From: Bacillus sp. V5-8f
GTDB lineage: Bacteria > Bacillota > Bacilli > Bacillales > DSM-1321
Assembly (NCBI RefSeq): GCF_002863565.1
Contig: NZ_PGUW01000004.1
Span: 673,413-737,412, forward strand
Reading direction: 5' to 3'
Length of the DNA stretch: 64,000 nucleotides
In this document: one piece after another, positions 1-7,661 of the stretch
Position numbering within the stretch: position 1 is the first letter of the stretch
How the letters are laid out: each line of letters starts with the position of its first letter
The notes under the pieces: model-generated
What the model was told of the DNA's origin: nothing
The model's database searches: none
The model's input: the letters and a program-made list of their open reading frames with translations, nothing else
Position numbers and translations under genes: made by a program

Positions 1-108
1 TAGGGGCCAGTCCCCGGCAAGGTCTCAGCACCTGATAGGATCTGTCAATATGGAAGACAACTCTTAAAGATAGCATTGTAAATGAAGATAAAAGCTAAAA
101 TCTTTGGT

Positions 109-130
109 TATATATCATATATGATATATA
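109..130. promoter_or_regulatory. perfect 22-bp palindrome, candidate GntR operator
   Basis: The sequence is its own reverse complement across 22 bp, with core ATCATATATGAT. It ends 29 bp before the TTG start of the GntR gene, where an autoregulatory operator would sit. FCD-type GntR repressors typically bind short AT-rich palindromes of this size. The regulator pairing is inferred from position. The 108 bp to its left show no gene. Confidence 0.7.
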
Positions 131-159
131 AAATTTCTTTCTGTGAGAGGTAATGCTTA

Positions 160-846
160 TTGAAATATAAAACGAAGAAAGAGTTAATCTATCAACAGCT
201 TAGGGAGGAGATACTAAGCGGTCAGTATGATTTTAGGGAAAAACTCGTTATTAGCAGGCTCGCAAAGCGGTTTGAATGCAGTGAAATTCCAGTAAGGGAA
301 GCCATGAATTTGCTGGAATCCGACGGTCTTATCGAAATCAAACCCCATGTTGGAGCCATGGTAAGTACGTTGTCTGCAAAAGATATCCAGGAAATATTCG
401 AATTGAGGGTCGAGCTGGAAGGTCTGGCAACAAGATTCGCTGTGGATCAACTAACCGAAGACCACCTAGATGATCTAAGAAGAATATTGAATGAATCTAT
501 TAAGGCATACAAGGAAAAAAACCACGTCCATTTCGCCGAACTGAATTTTGAGTTTCATATGAAGATTTACGCTGTATGTGATAACAAGCTTTTGATAAAG
601 ATGATCAAGGATTTATGGAGCCATACAAAACGGTATCCGTCTATTTTCAGAGAAAATGATACCCATATTCAGCAGTCGATTAAGGAGCATGAAGAAATTT
701 TAGCAGCATTAGAAAAGAGGGACAGCATGCTCGCAGAAAATTCCATGATTAAGCACAAAGCCCGTGCTGGAAAAGAAACACTACGGGTCAAACAATGGGA
801 ATTTTACAACAGGCTGAACAGCCTTATATCCAATCAAGGTGTATAA
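160..846 (+). CDS. GntR-family transcriptional regulator, FCD (FadR/VanR-like) type
   Basis: This 228-residue protein has an N-terminal winged helix of about residues 1-75, including the SEIPVREAMNLLESDGLIE helix-turn-helix typical of GntR proteins. An all-helical FCD ligand domain (about 80-215) follows, with the FELRVELEG opening and a late HEEILAALEKRD motif. The start is TTG, preceded by a GAGAGG site. Such proteins usually repress a catabolic operon and release DNA when they bind its substrate or an intermediate. It is the first gene of a tightly packed operon of eight genes and has a perfect palindrome just upstream, so autoregulation plus control of the downstream catabolic genes is likely. 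The effector cannot be read from sequence. Confidence 0.93.
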   Translation: MKYKTKKELIYQQLREEILSGQYDFREKLVISRLAKRFECSEIPVREAMNLLESDGLIEIKPHVGAMVSTLSAKDIQEIFELRVELEGLATRFAVDQLTEDHLDDLRRILNESIKAYKEKNHVHFAELNFEFHMKIYAVCDNKLLIKMIKDLWSHTKRYPSIFRENDTHIQQSIKEHEEILAALEKRDSMLAENSMIKHKARAGKETLRVKQWEFYNRLNSLISNQGV

Positions 847-871
847 AAATATAACGAAAAGGAGAATGACA

Positions 872-1633
872 ATGAAATTCATACGTTTTTCCAAAGATGA
901 TGAAGTGATGTTTGGGATTTTGGATGGAAAAGCTATTACAAAATTAAATGGTGATTTTCTGTTTGAGGCAGCGAGTCCACTGGATCAGACTTATACTCTT
1001 GAAGAAGTAAAAATCCTTGCGCCAGTTGTTCCTGGACAAATCGTGGGAATAGGACTTAATTATGCCCTGCACGCGGAAGAGAGTGGCAAGCCGTTACCGG
1101 ATGAACCAATGATGTTTATGGTGTCACCGAGTGCAGTAATCGGAGAGGGAGAGGTTATCGCATTGCCTTCCATCGACCATCGCATTGACCATGAAGTGGA
1201 GTTAGCCATTGTCATTGGGAAACAAGCCCATAAAGTAAAAAAAGAGGACGCACTTTCTTATGTATTCGGTTATACGTGCTGCAATGATATTTCGGACAGG
1301 GATCTGCAGAAAAAAGATGGCCAATTCACCAGAGCCAAGTCCTATGCAACATTTAAGCCGCTGGGTCCTGTCATTGAAACGGAGCTTGACCCGGACAATG
1401 TTGAACTCAAACTATCTGTAAATGGGGAAATCAGACAGCATTCCAATACTAATGACTTAATTCATGATGTGAGAAGCCTTATTGAAACGGTTACTGATGT
1501 GATGACTTTGAATCCTGGCGATATCATCATTACTGGAACGCCATTCGGGGTTGGCCCGCTTCATCCAGGAGATGAGATCGTCATGGAAATAGAAGGTATA
1601 GGAACGTTAAGAAATAGAGTTACGGCAGGTTAA
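872..1633 (+). CDS. fumarylacetoacetate hydrolase (FAH) family protein
   Basis: The protein is about 253 residues. It carries the FAH core: GLNYALHAEE, HEVELAIVIG with the metal-binding acidic residues, and DISDRDLQ followed by the KSYATFKPLGP loop. Family members hydrolyse C-C bonds of acylpyruvates or fumarylacetoacetate, or isomerise or decarboxylate 2-oxo-hept-enedioates, mostly in aromatic-ring catabolism. An in-frame start exists at 839, but the ATG at 872 follows AAAGGAG at the right distance and avoids overlap with the GntR gene, so I chose it. It is the first enzyme gene of the operon. The exact substrate is unknown. Confidence 0.92.
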   Translation: MKFIRFSKDDEVMFGILDGKAITKLNGDFLFEAASPLDQTYTLEEVKILAPVVPGQIVGIGLNYALHAEESGKPLPDEPMMFMVSPSAVIGEGEVIALPSIDHRIDHEVELAIVIGKQAHKVKKEDALSYVFGYTCCNDISDRDLQKKDGQFTRAKSYATFKPLGPVIETELDPDNVELKLSVNGEIRQHSNTNDLIHDVRSLIETVTDVMTLNPGDIIITGTPFGVGPLHPGDEIVMEIEGIGTLRNRVTAG

Positions 1634-1665
1634 GAAAAAGTTAAATGAGTAAGGGAGGTTATTCA

Positions 1666-2724
1666 ATGCTTATACACATTGAGGCAATAGAATCTTTTTC
1701 AAATCAATGCTTCATGACGCTAGGAATGCCTGAACACGAGGCGGAAATCATTACTGAAGCCATGCTGGAAGCGGATTTGCGCGAGATTCATAGCCATGGT
1801 TTTATGAGATTGCCAATCTATGTAGAGAGAATCCAAAAAGGACTGATTCAAAAGGAAGCCAGTATTACATATGAAACCGACACCAATACGTTGGCTCTGA
1901 TTGATGGCGGTTTCTCAGCGGGTCAAGTCGCCGCCTATGAGGCTATGAAGAAGGCAATCGAAAAAGCGGAACTCTCCGGACTCGGGCTTGTTGTTGTGAA
2001 AAATAGCAATCACTTTGGGATTTCGGCGTATTATTCTCTCATGGCAGCGGAAAAGAATATGATCGGGATCGTCATGAGCAATGTTGCTCCGCTGATGCCG
2101 GCAATCGGAGGCGCAGAGAAAGTCATCGGAAACAATCCACTTTCCATTGCTGCGCCAACGCGTACCGATTATCCGCTAGTTTTAGATATGGCCATGAGCA
2201 ATACCGCTTTTGGAAAAATTTTATATGCAAAAGAGAAGAAAGAGAAGATTCCGGAAGGCTGGGGTGTAGATGCAAAGGGACTACCGACGACGGATCCTGA
2301 AGAGGTACTGAATGGTGGATTCCTTTCTCCGGTTGGCGGTCCAAAAGGCTTTGGTTTGGCACTCATGGCAGAGGTATTGACTGGCATTCTGTCAGGCGGC
2401 CCTTTTTCGAAGATGATCCCTTCCATGTACGATGTCACACAAAAGCAATCCATTTCTCATTTTATGTTAGCGATCGACATCAAGCAGCTTCTTCCACTGG
2501 ACATTTACTATGAGAATGTTAATCAACTAGTTTCTTATATGAAAAACTCCAAACTAGCGGAAGGAACGAAAGAAATTTTCCTGCCTGGAGAAATTGAATT
2601 TTTAAAAGAAAAAAAGAATAAGGAACAAGGGATTCATATGGAAGAAGAGACTTTCGAATCCTTAAATAGCCTAGCAAAAGAATTGGGGATCAATAGATTA
2701 GAGAGCTCAAACGTTTCACTGTAG
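1666..2724 (+). CDS. malate/L-lactate dehydrogenase-family (Ldh_2) NAD(P) oxidoreductase
   Basis: At about 352 residues it has the hallmarks of the Ldh_2/MDH2 fold, which is not a Rossmann fold: HSHG with candidate catalytic histidines near residues 42-44, NSNHFG near 113-118, GNNPLSIAAP, and a glycine-rich PVGGPKGFGLALM stretch. Known members oxidise L-lactate, malate, sulfolactate, ureidoglycolate or 2,3-diketogulonate-type 2-hydroxyacids. The ATG at 1645 is in frame, but AAGGGAGG lies inside that extension and points to the ATG at 1666. In this operon it probably oxidises a 2-hydroxyacid intermediate to a 2-oxoacid, perhaps for the neighbouring FAH-family enzyme. Confidence 0.9.
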   Translation: MLIHIEAIESFSNQCFMTLGMPEHEAEIITEAMLEADLREIHSHGFMRLPIYVERIQKGLIQKEASITYETDTNTLALIDGGFSAGQVAAYEAMKKAIEKAELSGLGLVVVKNSNHFGISAYYSLMAAEKNMIGIVMSNVAPLMPAIGGAEKVIGNNPLSIAAPTRTDYPLVLDMAMSNTAFGKILYAKEKKEKIPEGWGVDAKGLPTTDPEEVLNGGFLSPVGGPKGFGLALMAEVLTGILSGGPFSKMIPSMYDVTQKQSISHFMLAIDIKQLLPLDIYYENVNQLVSYMKNSKLAEGTKEIFLPGEIEFLKEKKNKEQGIHMEEETFESLNSLAKELGINRLESSNVSL

Positions 2725-2754
2725 TAATGAACTCTAGGACGAGGAGGAAAGAGA

Positions 2755-3831
2755 ATGGAGACGCAGCATTCAAGTTCAGAGATTCAACGAAAAAAAATGA
2801 AAGTAATCGATACCGACGTCCATCATGAACTAGCATCGATACATGATCTAGTCCCATATCTATCCGATCATTGGAAAAGGTATATTACCGATTATGAATG
2901 GAAGCCGATCAAGACGGTACCATTCCATCAGGTAAGGCAGGGAACAAAGCACAGAAATGATGCGTTCCCGGAGGTCGGCCAGCCAGGCTCGAATCTGGAA
3001 TTGATGCAAAAGCAATTGTTAGATGAACATGACATTACCTATGCCGTTTTGGGCGGATGGTTTCATGAAGCGACAGTAGCGACCGGCTGGTTTGAGTTTG
3101 CAGCTGCAAGGGCCTCCGCGTATAACGACTACACCATAGAAAAATTCTTAAACAAGGATAAGAGATTATTAGGATCTATCACCATCCCACGTGATCCGCA
3201 AGCGGCTGTAAGGGAGATAGAACGAGTAGGCACACACCCGCAAATGGTTCAGGTTATGCTTTCAATCGGAAATTTCGCGTGGGGCGACCCATATTATCAT
3301 CCTATTTTTGAAGCGGCCAACCGAATGGGTTTAGCAATAGGGATGCATCTTTCTGCTGACATCACGGTTTCCGGCAATGATTTTCTTCGCTACTATGTGG
3401 CCTGGCGTTCCGCCCATCCACAAGCATACATGACACAGGTCATCAGCTTAATTACGAATGGGGTTTTTGATAAATTCCCAGATTTACAGGTTGCTATAAT
3501 AGAGGGAGGCTTTGAGTGGGTGCCTTTTATGATGAACCGCATGGACTCCGCCTACAAAGCTTTAAGGCAGGAAACACCTTGGGTCAAGCGGATGCCAAGT
3601 GAATACTTCCGCGACAATATGAGGTTTGCCACCCAGCCATGGAATGATATCTCCACTAAGCACTTCCTGGATATTGTAGACATGATGGGAACCGATAACA
3701 TGCTGATATTTTCGACGGATTACCCGCATTGGGATTTTGACTCTCCGAAAAGGACACTGCCGCCAAAAATCCCGGAAGGACTCAAAGAAAAAATCCTTTT
3801 TGAAAATGCGCGGGAGTTATACCATCTCTAG
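2755..3831 (+). CDS. amidohydrolase-2 family metal-dependent hydrolase/decarboxylase
   Basis: The 358-residue protein opens with VIDTDVHHEL (about residues 17-26), a variant of the DxHxH metal motif. It later shows IGMHLSAD, VAIIEGGFEW and FSTDYPHWDFDSP, the last supplying the conserved aspartate. This pattern marks the Amidohydro_2 clan, which includes ACMSD-type and resorcylate-type non-oxidative decarboxylases as well as hydrolases of cyclic compounds. GAGGAGG precedes the ATG. In related clusters a Rieske protein often lies next to such an enzyme, as it does here. Decarboxylase and hydrolase activity cannot be separated by eye. Confidence 0.88.
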   Translation: METQHSSSEIQRKKMKVIDTDVHHELASIHDLVPYLSDHWKRYITDYEWKPIKTVPFHQVRQGTKHRNDAFPEVGQPGSNLELMQKQLLDEHDITYAVLGGWFHEATVATGWFEFAAARASAYNDYTIEKFLNKDKRLLGSITIPRDPQAAVREIERVGTHPQMVQVMLSIGNFAWGDPYYHPIFEAANRMGLAIGMHLSADITVSGNDFLRYYVAWRSAHPQAYMTQVISLITNGVFDKFPDLQVAIIEGGFEWVPFMMNRMDSAYKALRQETPWVKRMPSEYFRDNMRFATQPWNDISTKHFLDIVDMMGTDNMLIFSTDYPHWDFDSPKRTLPPKIPEGLKEKILFENARELYHL

Positions 3832-3910
3832 CATATAAAAGGGTGCATGATCATTATGCGGATAAAATCTTTTATCCGATTTAATAAACACAAGAAAGGG
3901 GGAGGAACTA

Positions 3911-4264
3911 GTGAGACATCCAGTATGTGAAGAAGCGCTTTTAAAACCTGGAGAAATGAAAGCGGTTAACATCGAGCGGACACCCATCGTTGTTATACGG
4001 TCAAAGACCGGTGAGATTTTTGCTTTGCGCAATGTTTGCCCTCATAAAGGTCCGGCCCTTTCAGATGGTTCGCTGGATGGAACCTGCAGTGCATCAGAGC
4101 CGGGAGAATATAATTTGGAAAAGGATGGAGAAATTCTAAAATGTCCATGGCACAGCTGGGAGTTTGATATAAGGACTGGATGCTCGCTGTTTGACCCGGA
4201 CAGGGTCCGGGTGAAGACCTATCAAGTGACAAGCGAAGAGGGTACTATTTTTGTCCATGTTTAA
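3911..4264 (+). CDS. Rieske [2Fe-2S] ferredoxin
   Basis: The 117-residue protein has both Rieske cluster boxes: C43-P-H45 (CPHKGPALS) and C78-P-W-H81 (CPWHSWEFD). They are separated by about 32 residues that include an unusual TCSASEPGEYN insert. It is too short for an oxygenase alpha subunit, so it should act as an electron carrier. The start is GTG behind AAAGGGGGAGG. No oxygenase or ferredoxin reductase gene is in the operon, so its electron acceptor is missing from view. Either it serves an oxygenase elsewhere or one of the neighbours has an undescribed redox requirement. Confidence 0.92.
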   Translation: MRHPVCEEALLKPGEMKAVNIERTPIVVIRSKTGEIFALRNVCPHKGPALSDGSLDGTCSASEPGEYNLEKDGEILKCPWHSWEFDIRTGCSLFDPDRVRVKTYQVTSEEGTIFVHV

Positions 4265-4301
4265 AGAAAATATATAAATCTCTAAAAAAGGAGTGAAATC
4301 G

Positions 4302-5072
4302 GTGGGGAAATTAGATGGCAAAATAGCTTTGGTTACTGGATCTGCCGGAGGGTTAGGAAGAGAGATTGCTACCAGTTTTGCAAAAGAGGGCGCTATCGTT
4401 GTCTTGAATGATGTGAATGAAGAATTATTAAAGAGCACCGCTGATGAACTCCAAGAAGAATACCAGGTAGACTATGTGGTCGCCGATGTTTCTAAAAAAA
4501 GTGATGTTCTCAGAATGATGGAACATGTCGTTGAGAAACACGGCAGGATAGATATCCTGGTCAACAATGCAGGAGGAAGCTTACATACACCGAGAGTGCT
4601 GGAAGAGATTGAGGAAGAAGATTGGGATAAAGTTCTGGGTGTAAATCTTAAGGGTACGTTTTTAGCTTCACAAGCAGCAGTTAGGTACATGAAGCAAAAT
4701 GGTGGAGGCAGAATCATCAATATGTCTTCCATAGGCGGAAGGACAGCCAGTTTGGTAACCGGTGTCGCATATGCAGCTGCGAAGGGCGGTGTCCTGTCAT
4801 TAACCAGAAGATTGGCTGCCGAGGTAGGCCCTCATGGAATAAATGTCAATGCAATAGCGCCCGGAACAATTATCAGCGGAGAAAGAATGCATAAGCTTTT
4901 TTATAAGGAAAACTCAAAAGAGCAACAAGAGCGGGTCATAAGTGAAATTCCATCAAGGAAACTTGGAGAAAAAGAAGACATTGCTTCTGCAGCTGTTTTC
5001 CTAGCTTCCCAAGATTCTAAATATATGAATGGCGCGGTGATTGACGTTAATGGTGGAAGGTTCATGGGTTGA
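4302..5072 (+). CDS. SDR-family NAD(P)-dependent oxidoreductase
   Basis: This is a classical short-chain dehydrogenase of about 256 residues, with cofactor motif TGSAGGLG (12-19), NNAGG, MSSIGG with the catalytic serine, and Y157-A-A-A-K161. It ends in the usual AVIDVNGG segment. A GTG at 4293 lies on top of the AAGGAG ribosome site, so the GTG at 4302, eight bases after it, is preferred. It lies 37 bp after the Rieske gene within the operon. The likely role is oxidation or reduction of a hydroxyl or keto group in the pathway, with the substrate unknown. Confidence 0.92.
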   Translation: MGKLDGKIALVTGSAGGLGREIATSFAKEGAIVVLNDVNEELLKSTADELQEEYQVDYVVADVSKKSDVLRMMEHVVEKHGRIDILVNNAGGSLHTPRVLEEIEEEDWDKVLGVNLKGTFLASQAAVRYMKQNGGGRIINMSSIGGRTASLVTGVAYAAAKGGVLSLTRRLAAEVGPHGINVNAIAPGTIISGERMHKLFYKENSKEQQERVISEIPSRKLGEKEDIASAAVFLASQDSKYMNGAVIDVNGGRFMG

Positions 5073-5104
5073 CTTTATTTTTAGTAGCTGGGAGGGGTCG
5101 TTAA

Positions 5105-5845
5105 ATGGCCAAAATAATAGATATGACAATGCCGATTTTTGAGGGGATGCCTCAGCATCCTGCACATGGAAACACACCGCACTTTATGTCTGGTACAAGA
5201 AGCCATGATGCATGGCGCAATTTTAATAGAGTGAATCATTATGACGAATCCGACCTGGTATCGTTCGAAAATGAAAATATCATTATATGCGGACATACAG
5301 GAACGCATATGGATGCTTGCTTCCATGGTGATCCTAAATCGGATTATACGATTGATAAAATGCCGATCGAATGCGGTTTTGGAGATGCTGTGTGGCTGGA
5401 CGTTTCGTTCAGGTATGGACCAAAAGCTGAAGTGACCGCTAAGGATTTAAAAGAAGCGGAAGAAAAGTCCGGGACAAGTATTCGACCTGGTGACATTGTA
5501 TTAATTCATACCGGATGGTCCACTGTCAAAGATCCGATGAAATATGCTTTTGATCATATGGGACTATCCATTGATGCGGGTGAATGGCTGAGGGAGAAGA
5601 AGGTAAAGACAGTCGGGATTGATAATTGTAATGTCGACGCACCAGGAGCACTTACTCTTCCCGTCCACATGAATTTCTTAAGGCCCCGGTCACTGGGTTT
5701 GGCAAATGATGATTTTATCGCCATCATTGAAAATCTCGTTAACATTAACCGAATTCCCAAATCAAGATTCCTTTTCTCCGGTGCACCTATCCCCTATCTG
5801 GGTGGCACAGGAGGTCAAGTGCGTGCCCTGGCATTCGTAGAGTAG
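5105..5845 (+). CDS. cyclase-family (kynurenine-formamidase-like) metal hydrolase
   Basis: The 246-residue protein has the family signature HTGTHMDACFH (64-74), a variant of HxGTHxDxPxH that binds divalent metal, plus GDIVLIHTGW and the GIDNCNVDAPG segment. Family members include kynurenine formamidase, isatin hydrolase and polyketide cyclase-like enzymes that open amide or lactam-like bonds. The proline common in the signature is a cysteine here. GGGAGGGG precedes the ATG. Together with the amidohydrolase it suggests that the operon opens a ring or removes an acyl or formyl group. Confidence 0.9.
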   Translation: MAKIIDMTMPIFEGMPQHPAHGNTPHFMSGTRSHDAWRNFNRVNHYDESDLVSFENENIIICGHTGTHMDACFHGDPKSDYTIDKMPIECGFGDAVWLDVSFRYGPKAEVTAKDLKEAEEKSGTSIRPGDIVLIHTGWSTVKDPMKYAFDHMGLSIDAGEWLREKKVKTVGIDNCNVDAPGALTLPVHMNFLRPRSLGLANDDFIAIIENLVNINRIPKSRFLFSGAPIPYLGGTGGQVRALAFVE

Positions 5846-5874
5846 AGCATTTTTAAAAATAAGGAGGTAAAGTG

Positions 5875-7221
5875 ATGTCGAAGCTTACAAATTTTTTTAC
5901 CGAATTGATGAGAAAATATCTGCCTGATCCATTTGTATTTGCGATCGGTTTAACGTTGCTAACAATCCTTTTGGCTGTACTTGTTGAAGGCCAAGGAATT
6001 TTGGCAGCATCCGTGAGCTGGGGGAGTGGATTCTGGAACCTGCTCGCGTTCACTACGCAAATTTGTGTGATGCTAGCGATGGGCTATGTCCTTGCCAGTG
6101 CCCCGCTGGTAAATCGATTATTAGATAAGTTGGTAAGTTTAGTGCATACACCTAGAACAGCCATTATTGTGGCAACCTTGGTCGGAGGCATTGGAAGCTA
6201 TCTGAATTGGGCTTTCGGACTGGTCATCGGCGGAATTGTCGCAAAAAAGCTGGGCTCAAAGGTGAAAGGAGTACATTACCCGCTCATCATCGCAGCTGCG
6301 TACAGTGGTTTTTCACTTTATGGCATGGGCCTATCTGGAAGTATACCTGTTCTAATTTCAACACCAGGCCATCCGATGGAAAAAGAGATGGGAGTTATCC
6401 CTTTATCCGCAACGATTTTTACATGGCCTATGATTGTTACTGCCCTCATTACCATCATTACTTTGCCTATATTAAACGCGATGCTCCATCCAAAGAACAA
6501 GAAGGATATTATTGAACTGGATCCATCACTTGATGCTGCTGCCAAAGAGACAGCTGCCACCACAGCGACCGCCTCCATTCAAACACCTGTGACCTTTGCA
6601 ACCAAAATGAACAACAGCAGAATTTTAAGCCTTTTAATCGGTGTTTTAGGGTATACCTATATAATCCATCACTTTGCCACAGGCGGAACACTCGATTTCA
6701 ACACGATTAATTTTATCATTCTGTTTGGTGGAATCTTGCTTTTGGGAACACCCGCAAACTATGTGACTCAATTAAATGAAGGAATTAAAACAGTTTCAGG
6801 AATTCTTTTGCAATACCCTTTTTATGCAGGTATTATGGCCATTATGGCGGGTTCGGGGCTAGTAGACACAATCTCCAGGATTTTTGTTGACGTGGCAAGT
6901 GCAGAAACATTACCACTTTGGGGATTGTGGAGCTCTTATGTGATTAATTTTTTTGCTCCATCTGGGGGCGGACACTGGGTTATTCAGGGTCCATTTATGA
7001 TAGAAGCGGCAAAACAAATGGGTGCATCGCTCAGCCAAACATCCATGTCCGTTATGTTAGGAAATGCCTGGAATGACCTTGTACAGCCTTTCTGGATCCT
7101 GCCAGTCCTTGCGATTTCCGGCCTTAAATTAAAAGACGTGATGGGGTACCTTGTTATCATGATGATCTGGGTCGGGATTGTGTATAGTGCTGCCGTGTTA
7201 ATTTGGGGGTATATGGGGTAG
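5875..7221 (+). CDS. AtoE-type short-chain fatty acid transporter
   Basis: About 448 residues with roughly a dozen hydrophobic segments. The N-terminal FFTELMRKYLPDPFVFAIGLT and the segments FAPSGGGHWVIQGPF and MLGNAWNDLVQPFWILP fit the AtoE family, which moves acetoacetate and other short-chain acids. AGGAGG lies seven bases before the ATG at 5875; an overlapping GTG at 5872 is too close. It is the last gene of the operon before a terminator, and likely imports the substrate or exports an acidic product of the pathway. Confidence 0.92.
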   Translation: MSKLTNFFTELMRKYLPDPFVFAIGLTLLTILLAVLVEGQGILAASVSWGSGFWNLLAFTTQICVMLAMGYVLASAPLVNRLLDKLVSLVHTPRTAIIVATLVGGIGSYLNWAFGLVIGGIVAKKLGSKVKGVHYPLIIAAAYSGFSLYGMGLSGSIPVLISTPGHPMEKEMGVIPLSATIFTWPMIVTALITIITLPILNAMLHPKNKKDIIELDPSLDAAAKETAATTATASIQTPVTFATKMNNSRILSLLIGVLGYTYIIHHFATGGTLDFNTINFIILFGGILLLGTPANYVTQLNEGIKTVSGILLQYPFYAGIMAIMAGSGLVDTISRIFVDVASAETLPLWGLWSSYVINFFAPSGGGHWVIQGPFMIEAAKQMGASLSQTSMSVMLGNAWNDLVQPFWILPVLAISGLKLKDVMGYLVIMMIWVGIVYSAAVLIWGYMG

Positions 7222-7241
7222 TAGATAAAGTTATTGTTTTG

Positions 7242-7269
7242 CAGCTGACATAGTGTTAGCTGTCTTTTT
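7242..7269 (+). terminator. rho-independent terminator of the catabolic operon
   Basis: A nine-bp stem, CAGCTGACA against TGTTAGCTG with one G-U pair and a three-base loop, is followed by a T run. It lies 20 bp after the transporter stop. Confidence 0.8.
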
Positions 7270-7406
7270 ATATATATGTTGCTAGTGAGTAAGATCTATT
7301 AAATGAAATGAAACTTTTCATTTTTAATTTGGTATAATTTTTAAAAATATTTCTAATTTCGGTAGCAGGTTGAGTGAGAATTTGTTACAATGAAATCAAT
7401 TCAAAA

Positions 7407-7477
7407 GGCTATGTGTAACTGGCGAAACGCGGATAACCGTGAGGGAGCACATAGTGTCGCAGCCGTTCGCCTGGGCA
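7407..7477 (+). ncRNA. ZTP (pfl-type) riboswitch aptamer
   Basis: The aptamer has the conserved blocks in order: ACTGGCGAA (7418-7426), AACCG with GGGAGC (7435-7447), and CCGTTCGCCTGGGCA (7463-7477). Helix P1 is CTATGTG (7409-7415) pairing with CACATAG (7448-7454). These match the pfl-motif consensus as I recall it, which senses ZMP/ZTP, the alarmone of 10-formyl-tetrahydrofolate shortage. A terminator starts directly after the aptamer, and serA follows 185 bp downstream. ZTP normally prevents termination, so serine synthesis would rise when one-carbon units are short. The aptamer call is firm; the on-switch direction is inferred. Confidence 0.85.
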
Positions 7478-7508
7478 GAGGTAAGGGAAATATCCCTTGC
7501 CTCTTTCT
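7477..7508 (+). terminator. riboswitch-controlled intrinsic terminator
   Basis: A stem of about 12 bp, AGAGGTAAGGGA against TCCCTTGCCTCT with one G-U pair and an AATA loop, is followed by a short broken T tract. Its base abuts the last conserved aptamer nucleotides, the usual arrangement of a transcriptional ZTP switch. Confidence 0.75.
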
Positions 7509-7661
7509 GTATTCCGGGAGATGATATTGGAGTCGATACTATTTACCATTCCAATAGAAAATTGTAAAATTGCAATAGTAGCTATTTTTACTTTAACCAA
7601 GGCTTGTTTGCTTAATTCAGAAATTTTAAAAATATCATAGATAAAAAGAGGAGACTACAAC

